Source of the DNA: Bacteroidota bacterium
GTDB taxonomy: Bacteria; Bacteroidota; Bacteroidia; Cytophagales; Cyclobacteriaceae
Length of the DNA: 8,490 nt
Direction: 5' to 3'
NCBI GenBank assembly: GCA_023417955.1
Contig: JAEZDW010000328.1
Location: forward strand, 1 to 8,490
A model generated the notes under the pieces. That model ran no database searches. It was not told where the DNA came from and saw only the letters and a program-made list of their open reading frames with translations. Each line of letters opens with the position of its first letter. Positions within the stretch are counted from its first letter, which is position 1. Positions 1 to 5,796 of this stretch are shown in pieces. A program made the translations under genes and the position numbers.

Positions 1-1236
1 GGTAACAGGATTCGGAGCAACAACGGAATCAATACGCCCATCGGAAATCCTGAACACAGTATAACCACCCGCCAACACCAGGGATCCATCCCCGGGATCG
101 GTTAGCGGTCCGAGGAATATATTGTCATCGAACCCGGACTTGATCCTGCTTTCTGATACCTCCGACAGAAATCGCCCGGCATTCTGGCTAAATTCCCTCA
201 TTCCGGAATTGACTGTAGCCACGAGAATGTGATCTGTCTGGGGATCGATAGTAAGGTCAGAAACGATATCGCCTTTTATCGGAACATTGCGTACGCGGGT
301 GGATTGTATTAGCCAGACTCCTTCGCCGTAGGTGCTCAGCCACAAGTTATTTTCGCGGTCTTCAAAAATGTCATTGACAACGATGCCTTCGAGAACATGG
401 AGCGCGGGTTGTTCGACAGGGTGGCGACGGATGAAGAATACGTTACCATCGACGTTTGATACCCATATGTTGCCTTCTTTGTCCAGAATGAGTCGTGTGT
501 ACCGTGAGAAGAGCTCATCCTTGATAAGAATCCGGTGTTTGTGCGTTCGGAGATCATACTCAAGCAGGTGTTTCTCAATCACAACGAGGAGGGTATTGGC
601 GTCGACAGGGCAGGTTCGGGAGATGAAAGGCTCCTTCAGCGGAAGTTGTAGCGGGATTCGGGTGAATTTTCCGTCGGTGTAAACGTACAGGCCTTTTGTG
701 CAGGATATGAACACCGTGTCGCCATGGATTTCTGCGTCAAAGAAGAGCAGCTCTTCTGTGGGGTCTGTACCCAGGTGTTGATGCGAGATTTTCTCAAACC
801 GGTTTTCCGTAAGCATGTGTAACGCCCTGAATCGATCGATGACCGTCACGACTTTTTCTGACATCCGGAGTTCGACAGGATGCGCCGGCATTTGAAAGGA
901 AGAATCGTATGCAGGTATGAATGCGTCGTTTCGATACTTCACAATACCGCCACCCAGGGTCGATATATACAATTCACCTTTCCACTCTACAACGTCGAAA
1001 ATGAAATTCGAGGGCAGTCCGTCGGCGGTCGTGAAGTTTCTGAAAGTGGCTCCGTCGTACCGGGTGAGGCCGTTGTCGGTTGAGAACCAGACATAGCCGT
1101 CGGAAGATTGTATTGTCCGGTAAACAATTGAATGGCCGAGGCCTTCTTCAACGGTAAGGCGCTGCACGGGGAATTGCTGTGCATGAGATGTTTCCCAGAC
1201 GACGAGCAGAAATAATAACAAAGACGAAAACCTCAC
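1..1236 (-). CDS. Two-component-type beta-propeller sensor, N-terminal part (3' end beyond window)
   Basis: The minus frame is open without a stop from the signal peptide to the window edge, about 412 residues. An N-terminal hydrophobic stretch (residues 5-14, LLLFLLVVW region) ends in SHA|QQ near residue 19, a typical signal peptidase I site, so the protein is exported. The mature part starts with LTVEEGLGHSIVYRTIQSS and blade motifs follow: DGYVWFSTDNGLTRYDG (46-62), DGLPSNFIFDVV (72-83), DKEGNIWVS (252-260) and DRENNLWLSTYGEGVW (293-308). This is the ligand-sensing Reg_prop propeller of Bacteroidota sensors. Such proteins usually continue into a Y_Y_Y domain, a membrane segment and a histidine kinase or DNA-binding output, none of which is visible here. 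The start is uncertain: GTG at 1236 is chosen, TTG at 1239 adjoins it, and the only in-frame ATG (1284) lies inside the terminator stem of the rplI operon. The propeller call is firm; the output type is unknown. Confidence 0.85.
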   Translation of the reverse strand, partial: MRFSSLLLFLLVVWETSHAQQFPVQRLTVEEGLGHSIVYRTIQSSDGYVWFSTDNGLTRYDGATFRNFTTADGLPSNFIFDVVEWKGELYISTLGGGIVKYRNDAFIPAYDSSFQMPAHPVELRMSEKVVTVIDRFRALHMLTENRFEKISHQHLGTDPTEELLFFDAEIHGDTVFISCTKGLYVYTDGKFTRIPLQLPLKEPFISRTCPVDANTLLVVIEKHLLEYDLRTHKHRILIKDELFSRYTRLILDKEGNIWVSNVDGNVFFIRRHPVEQPALHVLEGIVVNDIFEDRENNLWLSTYGEGVWLIQSTRVRNVPIKGDIVSDLTIDPQTDHILVATVNSGMREFSQNAGRFLSEVSESRIKSGFDDNIFLGPLTDPGDGSLVLAGGYTVFRISDGRIDSVVAPNPVT

Positions 1237-1273
1237 CAAAGAAATGCGACTAAAATGGTAGGGGAAGATAAAC

Positions 1274-1305
1274 AAAAAAGCCATCCGCCAGAGGCAGATG
1301 GCTTT
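1274..1305 (-). terminator. Rho-independent terminator of the rpsF-rpsR-rplI operon
   Basis: A stem of about 13 pairs (1277-1289 with 1293-1305) closes on a 3-nt loop (1290-1292). Read on the minus strand, the one non-Watson-Crick position (1286/1296) is a G.U wobble, whereas on the plus strand it would be a C/A mismatch. The stem is followed on the minus strand by TTTTTTGTT. It sits about 20 nt past the rplI stop, so it ends the ribosomal operon and insulates the sensor gene. Confidence 0.9.
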
Positions 1306-1325
1306 AGAATTAGCTGTAAAGTGAA

Positions 1326-1769
1326 CTACTCGGAAACAACGCTTACCTTGATTTCGTGCTTGACTTCTTTGTGAAGATCAAGGGTAACGTTATACGTTCC
1401 AAGTTGCTTGGGAGCTTCCTTCAATACGATCTTTTTACGATCGATCTGGAAACCTTTGTTCTTGAGTGCGTCAGAAATTTGAAGCGCTGTGATCGCACCG
1501 AAGATCTTACCGCTTTCACCGGCTTTGGTTCCGATCTCGATAGTGAGGTCACCAATCTTTTGAGCGAGTGCTTCGGCATCCTGCTTCACCTTGGCTGCCT
1601 TATGAGCTGCCTGGCGAATGTTTTCCTGAACAACCTTGCGATTTGATGCAGTTGCAATCAATGCATAGCCGTTAGGGATAAGGTAATTATTGCCGTATCC
1701 GGCTTTTACTTTGACGATGTCGTTCTTGTATCCGAGACCCGCTACGTCTTGTTTCAAAATAACTTCCAT
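1326..1769 (-). CDS. rplI: 50S ribosomal protein bL9
   Basis: bL9 binds 23S rRNA near the base of the L1 stalk and reaches across the 50S surface, where it helps keep the reading frame. The 147-residue length is normal. It begins MEVILKQDVAGLGYKND, and the N-terminal rRNA-binding domain carries the family signature GYGNNYLIPNGYA at residues 24-36. A long charged connecting helix follows (about 45-80, rich in K, A and E), then the C-terminal domain with KIFGAITALQI. The ATG at 1769 is chosen because the family starts with M-x-VIL; the frame stays open upstream to 1844, but that extension overlaps rpsR and matches nothing in the family. It is the last gene of the ribosomal operon, 25 nt after rpsR and followed by a strong terminator. 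Confidence 0.97.
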   Translation of the reverse strand: MEVILKQDVAGLGYKNDIVKVKAGYGNNYLIPNGYALIATASNRKVVQENIRQAAHKAAKVKQDAEALAQKIGDLTIEIGTKAGESGKIFGAITALQISDALKNKGFQIDRKKIVLKEAPKQLGTYNVTLDLHKEVKHEIKVSVVSE

Positions 1770-1794
1770 GATGTTCTGCGTTTTAGGTGTACGG

Positions 1795-2046
1795 TTACTT
1801 GAGTGAGTCGCCAACGTAAGGCAGAATTGCCAGGTGGCGGGCACGCTTGACGGCCTGTGCTACTTTCTTCTGAAATTTCAGGCTTGTTCCCGTCAAACGA
1901 CGGGGAAGAATCTTGCCCTGTTCATTGATAAACTTCAGCAGAAAGTCAGGATCCTTGTAGTCGATGTATTTGATACCATTTTTCTTAAAGCGGCAGTATT
2001 TCGGCTTGATCTCCGCGCGCTTAATGGGTTCATTCATTAGTGTCAT
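1795..2046 (-). CDS. rpsR: 30S ribosomal protein bS18
   Basis: bS18 pairs with bS6 on the platform of the 30S subunit and binds the central domain of 16S rRNA. The 83-residue product shows the diagnostic core YCRFKKNGIKYIDYKD (about 17-32), then LLKFINEQGKILPRR and the C-terminal basic block LTGTSLKFQKKVAQAVKRARHLAILPY. Only one cysteine (C18) is present, so this is not the zinc-binding variant. The ATG at 2046 follows the rpsF stop by 3 nt, which suits translational coupling. A second ATG at 2037 (MNEPIKR) is equally possible. No Shine-Dalgarno sequence is visible. Confidence 0.97.
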   Translation of the reverse strand: MTLMNEPIKRAEIKPKYCRFKKNGIKYIDYKDPDFLLKFINEQGKILPRRLTGTSLKFQKKVAQAVKRARHLAILPYVGDSLK

Positions 2047-2049
2047 GGC

Positions 2050-2418
2050 TTACTCCTCAGTTTTTTTGGTTGCCTTCTTGTTTCCTTTGTTGAACTCGCC
2101 TTTTCTTCTTCTTTCGTTGTAGGCAAGCGCATGCTTGTCAAGCACAGTGGTCAAAAACCGCATTACCGATTCATCCCTTCTGTACTCTGTTTCAAGGGTG
2201 TTAATAACCGTTGGATCTGCCTTAAATTCGAGCATGTTGTAAAAGCCGGTAGATTTCTTGTTGATCGGGTAGGCCAGTTTCTTCAGGCCCCACTGCTCAA
2301 CGTTTACAACCTCAGCATTGGCTTTTTTCAACACATTCACGAATTTATCGACAGCATCCTTTGCCTGGTCCTCAGACAAAACGGGATTTAAAATGAATAC
2401 CGTCTCGTAATTGTTCAT
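2050..2418 (-). CDS. rpsF: 30S ribosomal protein bS6
   Basis: bS6 forms a heterodimer with bS18 on the 30S platform. The 122-residue sequence has the ferredoxin-like fold elements expected: MNNYETVFILNPVLSE (strand 1), WGLKKLAYPINKKSTGFY (43-60) and YRRDESVMRFLTTVLDK (79-95). After residue 100 comes a charged tail rich in K, R and E, a common low-complexity extension of bS6. It is the first gene of the rpsF-rpsR-rplI operon. The start ATG is preceded by an A-rich leader without a Shine-Dalgarno sequence, the usual Bacteroidota arrangement. Confidence 0.97.
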   Translation of the reverse strand: MNNYETVFILNPVLSEDQAKDAVDKFVNVLKKANAEVVNVEQWGLKKLAYPINKKSTGFYNMLEFKADPTVINTLETEYRRDESVMRFLTTVLDKHALAYNERRRKGEFNKGNKKATKKTEE

Positions 2419-2444
2419 AATTGTGTTTTTTGTTTTAAAGGCTG

Positions 2445-2475
2445 CAAAAATAGAAAAAGAAAGGGAATCTTGAAA
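2445..2475 (-). promoter_or_regulatory. Putative promoter of the rpsF operon, overlapping the preceding terminator
   Basis: On the minus strand TATTTTTG (2445-2452) matches the Bacteroidota -7 consensus TAnnTTTG in full. Nineteen bases upstream is TTTC (2472-2475), one base off the -33 core TTTG. Transcription would begin near 2440, leaving a leader of about 20 nt. The -33 lies in the loop, and the -7 in the T-rich tail, of the terminator of the upstream gene. The call rests on motif match and position only. Confidence 0.55.
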
Positions 2476-2484
2476 ATTCCCTTT
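2460..2484 (-). terminator. Rho-independent terminator of the coiled-coil protein gene
   Basis: A perfect 9-bp stem, AAAGGGAAT (2460-2468) with ATTCCCTTT (2476-2484), closes on a 7-nt loop. Read on the minus strand it runs into CTTTTTCTATTTTT. It lies about 40 nt past the stop of the coiled-coil protein gene and directly before the rpsF leader, so the direction is minus. A 5-bp hairpin at 2493-2506 (TTCGG/CCGAA) lies between the stop codon and this stem and looks incidental. Confidence 0.82.
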
Positions 2485-2522
2485 GCAGTTCGTTCGGACG
2501 ACCGAAAACCGGCCCTAATCGC

Positions 2523-3443
2523 TTATTTCACAGTGAATTGCCCGCTTCCGATCTTATAGTCGTCTGCATAAATCTCAAGAATGTAGTCGCCTTCCGCATA
2601 TTCGGAGCCTTTATCGTATAAAAAGCTCAGTTTCTGGCGGGTATTGTCAAACAGAATATCCTGCGAAGCCGTGTAGAATTCCTCTTTTCCGTTGTACATG
2701 AACGTGCCGGAACCGCGGTTTACGTCGAAGAGAACCTGCCCGTTTTCGTCCAGAACCCGGATCATGATCTTTTTGCCTTCGATCGGTGCAACCTCATTTT
2801 CGGCAAGGTTAAAATCCACCTTTAGTTTGCTGATTTGACGGGCGCGGAAAGGAGAATCACGCTCCTTGCCCCGGTCATTTAACGCGACAATTTTGATGTT
2901 CTCGGCCTTTAGTTGCGAAGCAATGGCAACTTTGGACGCCAATTCCTGTTTCGACTGATTAAGCTGCGAAATGGTGTCCGCCAGCTTGTTTTGCTGTGTT
3001 TTCAGGTTTTGGTTTTCGCTTAGCAGTTCCGTGTTAACGAGTTTCAACTTCGCGATTTCCTCATCTTTGTTCCGAAGCAATAATTCGTAGCCCTCAACTT
3101 TGTCCTTAAGCGTCTTGATTTCTTTGCCCGTTGCCCGAATGGCGCGTTTCAATTCCATGTCGAGTTCGGCCCGAGCCTTTTCCAAATCGGCCACATCACC
3201 ACCGAGTTTTTCCACTTCCGCGATCTTGGCGTCCAATTCATCCCGGATTTCCGACATGCGTTGCCGGGTAGTAGCCAGTTCCTGTTCCGTCGACGTGAGT
3301 ACCGTAACCACCTGGTTCCGCTCTTTGGAGTCGAGCACAATTTTGACGAACTGTACGATTATCACGACTGCCATGATCGCTATGACGATCACGGTTTTTG
3401 TGTTGTTTTTCTTGGGAGCCGGGTTAGGATTCGCTTCGTTCAT
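2523..3443 (-). CDS. Membrane-anchored coiled-coil protein of unknown function
   Basis: I do not recognise a named family. The 306-residue product has a short polar N-terminus with KK before a single hydrophobic helix (about 17-37, TVIVIAIMAVVIIVQFVKIVL). A long heptad-rich, highly charged coiled coil follows (about 45-190; runs such as LDAKIAEVEKLGGDVADLEK and ELLSENQNLKTQQNKLADT). The last 95 or so residues look beta-rich (KIMIRVLDENGQVLFDV, YILEIYADDYKIGSGQFTVK), like a small beta-sandwich. The topology predicts an inner-membrane anchor with the coiled coil and C-terminal domain on the far, probably periplasmic, side. The ATG at 3443 is chosen because a -7 promoter element occupies 3462-3469; an upstream TTG at 3464 lies inside that element. 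Similar proteins are sometimes labelled chromosome-partitioning or SMC-like, which the coiled coil alone does not justify. Confidence 0.85.
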   Translation of the reverse strand: MNEANPNPAPKKNNTKTVIVIAIMAVVIIVQFVKIVLDSKERNQVVTVLTSTEQELATTRQRMSEIRDELDAKIAEVEKLGGDVADLEKARAELDMELKRAIRATGKEIKTLKDKVEGYELLLRNKDEEIAKLKLVNTELLSENQNLKTQQNKLADTISQLNQSKQELASKVAIASQLKAENIKIVALNDRGKERDSPFRARQISKLKVDFNLAENEVAPIEGKKIMIRVLDENGQVLFDVNRGSGTFMYNGKEEFYTASQDILFDNTRQKLSFLYDKGSEYAEGDYILEIYADDYKIGSGQFTVK

Positions 3444-3461
3444 ATTCTGGGTAATGGTTCG

Positions 3462-3492
3462 CAAAAATAAGGCATCCGTGCTCGTAATTCAA
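3462..3492 (-). promoter_or_regulatory. Putative promoter of the coiled-coil protein gene
   Basis: The minus strand carries TTGA (3489-3492), a 19-base spacer and TATTTTTG (3462-3469), a full match to the Bacteroidota -7 consensus TAnnTTTG. Transcription would start at about 3456-3458, giving a leader of roughly 15 nt before the ATG at 3443. The element sits between the methyltransferase stop (3496) and this gene, so the gene can be transcribed apart from the apaG-methyltransferase pair. Confidence 0.6.
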
Positions 3493-3495
3493 GGA

Positions 3496-4275
3496 TTATA
3501 CCTGTATTACAACGTGTTGTTTGTTCAGTGAAGGATCAAAGAACAGAATTCCAGCTCTAAAAAGGTCGATGCTGACTGTGACTTCGGGATGGCTCCGTAC
3601 CTTGTTCCACGCAGCCTCCATTTCGCTGCGGTAATGAATGTCGTCGAATACCACGACAGAGCGGTCATGCAGATGGAGTCGCAGCCAGTCAAAATACCGG
3701 ATCGTCGGTTCATAGCGATGGTTGGCGTCGACGAACACAAAATCGAGTGCCTCTGCACCGCTTAGGAATTCCGGTAAAGTGGTATTGATGTCACCGGTAA
3801 TGATCTCAATGTTATCGCGATTCATTGCCCTGAAGTTCTCGCGGGCGATGTCTGTAATGGCGGGTGCTCCTTCGAAAGTAATCACCTTTGATGCGGCTTC
3901 CGCAAGATAAAGCGTATTAATACCAAGCGAAGTGCCAAGTTCAAGGGCTGTTTCGCCTGCAAAGTGCTTTATGAGACGTTGATAAATTCGGGAGAACCGC
4001 GCGCTGCTCAGACTGGTCTTCGCGATGTCGCTGATTTTTCGTTTAGCCCCTGCGTTGTGTGCACTGCCGGCGCCGAAGTCAGCAACTTCGATAACGGTAT
4101 TGTTTTTCAGCAGTTGTTCCCGAAGAGCTTCTATCGGTTCTTTTGCATTTGAGCGTTTTGTGGCGGCGACGATGTTCGTGTAAAAATCAAACAGGAAAGG
4201 GGAGTGCAGCGAATGTCCGTCGACGGCGTCCAGCCACCAGGTTATAAAAGCGCGTAACTGGAAAAAGGAAGGCAC
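3496..4275 (-). CDS. Class I SAM-dependent methyltransferase, O-methyltransferase-like
   Basis: The protein should transfer a methyl group from S-adenosylmethionine; the acceptor is not apparent. Of its 259 residues, the C-terminal two thirds form the Rossmann fold: motif I ALELGTSLGINTLYL (110-124), the acidic end of strand 2 in VITFEGAP (E135), GDI at 161-163, and motif IV LDFVFVDANHRYEPTIRYFDWL (177-198), followed by VVVFDDIHY (207-215). D183 and D211-D212 resemble the metal-binding acidic residues of catechol-type O-methyltransferases and the Methyltransf_24 group. The N-terminal 100 residues (FITWWLDAVDGHSLHSPFLF) are a lineage-specific cap. The start is GTG at 4275; an in-frame TAA lies eight codons upstream and no ATG intervenes. 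It follows apaG by 26 nt with no terminator between, so the two are probably cotranscribed. Confidence 0.87.
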   Translation of the reverse strand: MPSFFQLRAFITWWLDAVDGHSLHSPFLFDFYTNIVAATKRSNAKEPIEALREQLLKNNTVIEVADFGAGSAHNAGAKRKISDIAKTSLSSARFSRIYQRLIKHFAGETALELGTSLGINTLYLAEAASKVITFEGAPAITDIARENFRAMNRDNIEIITGDINTTLPEFLSGAEALDFVFVDANHRYEPTIRYFDWLRLHLHDRSVVVFDDIHYRSEMEAAWNKVRSHPEVTVSIDLFRAGILFFDPSLNKQHVVIQV

Positions 4276-4301
4276 AGCCGGAGTGTATCCGAGGAGTTAT
4301 G

Positions 4302-4688
4302 TTAGTTGAGCCGCAATGGAGCGACCATAGTAAATTCGGGAATGTTGATCTGCAGTTTCATACCATCAACGACGCGTTCCATCAGGTAAGTACCCACCAT
4401 CTTTCCAATGCCTGATTTGAGATTACACCCTGAAACGTATTGATGAGTTTGTCCTGGCTCAAGAACGGGCTGCTGCCCCACAACGCCTTCGCCTTCTACT
4501 TCGCGCTGGTTGAATCCGGCGTCGTGAATGTGCCAGTGACGACGCAACAACTGGATCGTATACTCACTGCCATTCTCAATCGTGATACGGTACGTGAATA
4601 CATAATGGTACTGGCTGGGACTGGAATACGCGGGTTGGTATTCCGTTTCCACGGTGACTTTGATCCCTTCTGTAATTTCCGTAACCAT
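4302..4688 (-). CDS. apaG: ApaG family protein (DUF525)
   Basis: ApaG is a small beta-sandwich (fibronectin III-like) protein; the bacterial members are linked to Co2+/Mg2+ resistance and to apaH, but the biochemical role is unsettled. The 128 residues contain the family hallmarks: IKVTVETEYQP (9-19), FTYRITIENGS (31-41), VQLL-like IQLLRRHWHIHDA (45-57), EGEGVVGQQPVLEPG (65-79) and the SG-x-x-L-x-x-x-x-G-x-M-x-G block SGCNLKSGIGKMVGTY (86-101). Two ATGs are possible, 4694 and 4688. The -7 element TATTTTTG ends only 1 nt before the first, so the transcript should begin at about 4688-4691, which favours 4688 (MVTEITEG) as a leaderless or nearly leaderless start. No apaH is nearby; the downstream partner is a methyltransferase. 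Confidence 0.93.
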   Translation of the reverse strand: MVTEITEGIKVTVETEYQPAYSSPSQYHYVFTYRITIENGSEYTIQLLRRHWHIHDAGFNQREVEGEGVVGQQPVLEPGQTHQYVSGCNLKSGIGKMVGTYLMERVVDGMKLQINIPEFTMVAPLRLN

Positions 4689-4695
4689 ACGCATT

Positions 4696-4726
4696 CAAAA
4701 ATATCAATTTTTTGGAATTCCCTAAA
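4696..4726 (-). promoter_or_regulatory. Putative apaG promoter
   Basis: On the minus strand TTTA (4723-4726), a 19-base spacer and TATTTTTG (4696-4703) fit the Bacteroidota -33/-7 pair, with one mismatch in the -33 and none in the -7. The -7 element abuts the apaG coding region, so the message has little or no 5' leader. It probably drives apaG and the methyltransferase together. Confidence 0.58.
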
Positions 4727-4836
4727 TGAACATATCCTTTTGCCCGGAAGTGCTTGTTTTTTAGCTTTTTTCGCTCAAAAATTTTTGTCATCACAGGCTT
4801 CCGGGTGATGAAAACAGCCCTGAATACCGGTCGTCG

Positions 4837-4848
4837 TGTGTTAACACA
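4837..4848. promoter_or_regulatory. 12-bp palindrome, candidate operator
   Basis: TGTGTTAACACA is a perfect dyad with no spacer. It lies about 145 nt upstream of the apaG start and 245 nt upstream of ung. A dimeric regulator could bind it, but no matching regulator is encoded nearby and the site is single. Confidence 0.25.
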
Positions 4849-4881
4849 GGTAAGAAATTCACAAGGGGTTTGCCGGCTGTA

Positions 4882-4960
4882 TGTATGCAACGACAGTTGC
4901 GAATCCTGTATGCAACTGATTAGGATACTATATGCAACTTATATTGATCTATATTGACCT
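4882..4960. repeat. Cluster of short direct repeats upstream of ung
   Basis: TGTATGCAAC occurs at 4882-4891 and 4907-4916, and a one-base variant TATATGCAAC at 4929-4938; start-to-start distances are 25 and 22 bp. An inverted half-site AGTTGC (4895-4900) pairs with GCAACT (4912-4917). Directly after come two abutting 10-mers, ATATTGATCT (4941-4950) and ATATTGACCT (4951-4960). The spacing of two to two and a half helical turns suits cooperative protein binding, but no function is shown. Confidence 0.5.
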
Positions 4961-5079
4961 TCCCAAAAACCTCGTAAAAGCGCGAAAATCCCGGATATCC
5001 TGAGACGCTTCAGAACCGCAAAACGTGGATCTCAGAAGTTCAAAATCACATTTCCACTCCCGTGATTCCCTCAGAATTT

Positions 5080-5087
5080 TAGCTTTG
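5080..5087 (+). promoter_or_regulatory. Putative ung -7 promoter element
   Basis: TAGCTTTG matches TAnnTTTG in full and ends 4 nt before the ung ATG at 5092. A start 4-6 nt past the element would make the transcript leaderless or nearly so. No good -33 TTTG is found 18-21 bases upstream, which lowers confidence. Confidence 0.5.
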
Positions 5088-5091
5088 CGGA

Positions 5092-5754
5092 ATGGATGTA
5101 AAAATTGCCGCTTCCTGGAAAGCGCGACTCGCTGACGAATTCGATAAACCCTATTTTCAAAACCTCACACAATTCGTACGAAACGAATACCAGAGCGGGG
5201 TAATTTATCCTCCCGGGAAAGATATCTTCCGCGCGTTCGATTGCTGCAGCTTTGAGGATATTAAGGTGGTTATCATCGGGCAGGATCCGTATCACGGTCC
5301 CGGACAGGCAAACGGACTGTGCTTTTCGGTGGCCAACGGTATCACTATGCCGCCTTCGCTTAAAAACATTTTCAAGGAGATTGCTCAGGACCTTGGTAAA
5401 CCGATTCCATCAACGGGTGATCTTGGTCGTTGGGCCGAACAAGGTGTGCTGCTGCTCAACGCCACGCTTACGGTACGCGCATCACAACCGGGTTCGCACC
5501 AGAACAAAGGTTGGGAGCAATTTACAGATGCAGTGATCAAAAAGATTTCGGATGAAAAACAGAATGTCGTCTTCCTGCTGTGGGGCGCCTATGCGCAGAA
5601 GAAGGGCGAGATCATTGATCGTTCGAAACACCTGGTGTTAATGAGCGCGCACCCTTCGCCGTTTTCTGCCGATCGCGGTTTCTTTGGCTGCAGACATTTC
5701 AGCAAAGCAAACCAATACCTCAAAGGCAAAGGCCTCTCCGAAATTGATTGGTAG
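5092..5754 (+). CDS. ung: Uracil-DNA glycosylase, family 1
   Basis: Ung removes uracil from DNA after cytosine deamination or dUTP misincorporation, the first step of base-excision repair in the cytoplasm. The 220 residues cover the whole family and line up with E. coli Ung almost residue for residue: GQDPYHGPGQANGLCFSV (63-80) with the water-activating Asp65, the uracil-stacking Phe78, VLLLNATLTV (119-128) with the uracil-reading Asn123, LLWG at 162-165, and the minor-groove loop HPSPFSADRGFFG (187-199) with His187. The residue that enters the helix in place of the flipped base is leucine in E. coli and human enzymes and is phenylalanine (F191) here. The start ATG at 5092 is set by the adjoining -7 element. 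It is the only plus-strand gene in the window and converges on lepB. Confidence 0.97.
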   Translation: MDVKIAASWKARLADEFDKPYFQNLTQFVRNEYQSGVIYPPGKDIFRAFDCCSFEDIKVVIIGQDPYHGPGQANGLCFSVANGITMPPSLKNIFKEIAQDLGKPIPSTGDLGRWAEQGVLLLNATLTVRASQPGSHQNKGWEQFTDAVIKKISDEKQNVVFLLWGAYAQKKGEIIDRSKHLVLMSAHPSPFSADRGFFGCRHFSKANQYLKGKGLSEIDW

Positions 5755-5761
5755 TCGGATG

Positions 5762-5784
5762 TGTGCTCACAAATAGTCAGCACA
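5762..5784. terminator. Possible weak bidirectional hairpin between ung and lepB
   Basis: TGTGCT (5762-5767) and AGCACA (5779-5784) form a 6-bp stem with an 11-nt loop in the 42-bp gap between the convergent stops. Neither strand has a T-tract after it, so it would be a poor intrinsic terminator. It is the only candidate seen in this gap. Confidence 0.25.
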
Positions 5785-5796
5785 ATCACGGAAATA

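Larger units (their letters stand above)
4704..5079. other. Divergent intergenic region between apaG and ung, no gene seen
   Basis: Short reading frames here match no family and have no promoter of their own. The region holds several small symmetric elements: an inverted pair CCCGGAAG (4743-4750) / CTTCCGGG (4798-4805), an A/T palindrome CAAAAATTTTTG (4776-4787), the palindrome TGTGTTAACACA (4837-4848), and the short direct repeats listed separately. At about 400 bp it is the longest non-repeat gap in the window. Some of these matches are expected by chance at this length. Confidence 0.6.

Noticed and set aside
332..682. Plus-strand open frame of 116 codons within the sensor gene
   Set aside because: The opposite strand encodes a coherent propeller with signal peptide and blade motifs; this frame is its shadow.
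1770..1844. N-terminal extension of bL9 starting at 1844
   Set aside because: The extra 25 residues overlap rpsR and are absent from bL9; the family start MEVILKQDV is at 1769.
2419..2522. S6:S18-binding leader motif upstream of rpsF
   Set aside because: I looked for the conserved bulged CCG structure. Some CCG/CGG pairing exists at 2493-2513, but it lies upstream of the predicted transcription start and is only 3-5 bp.
3444..3464. Start of the coiled-coil protein at TTG 3464
   Set aside because: That TTG is the end of the -7 promoter element TATTTTTG, so it would lie upstream of the transcript.
4743..4805. Stem-loop from CCCGGAAG and CTTCCGGG with a 47-nt AT-rich loop
   Set aside because: An 8-bp inverted match at this distance is expected about once by chance in a 400-bp gap, and it does not extend beyond one wobble pair.
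4576..4890. Minus-strand open frame of 104 codons overlapping apaG and its promoter
   Set aside because: It is antisense-frame noise: it runs through the apaG coding region in another frame and has no family signature.
4754..4957. Plus-strand open frame of 67 codons upstream of ung
   Set aside because: No promoter or ribosome site of its own, low-complexity start, no similarity recognised; it is treated as intergenic.
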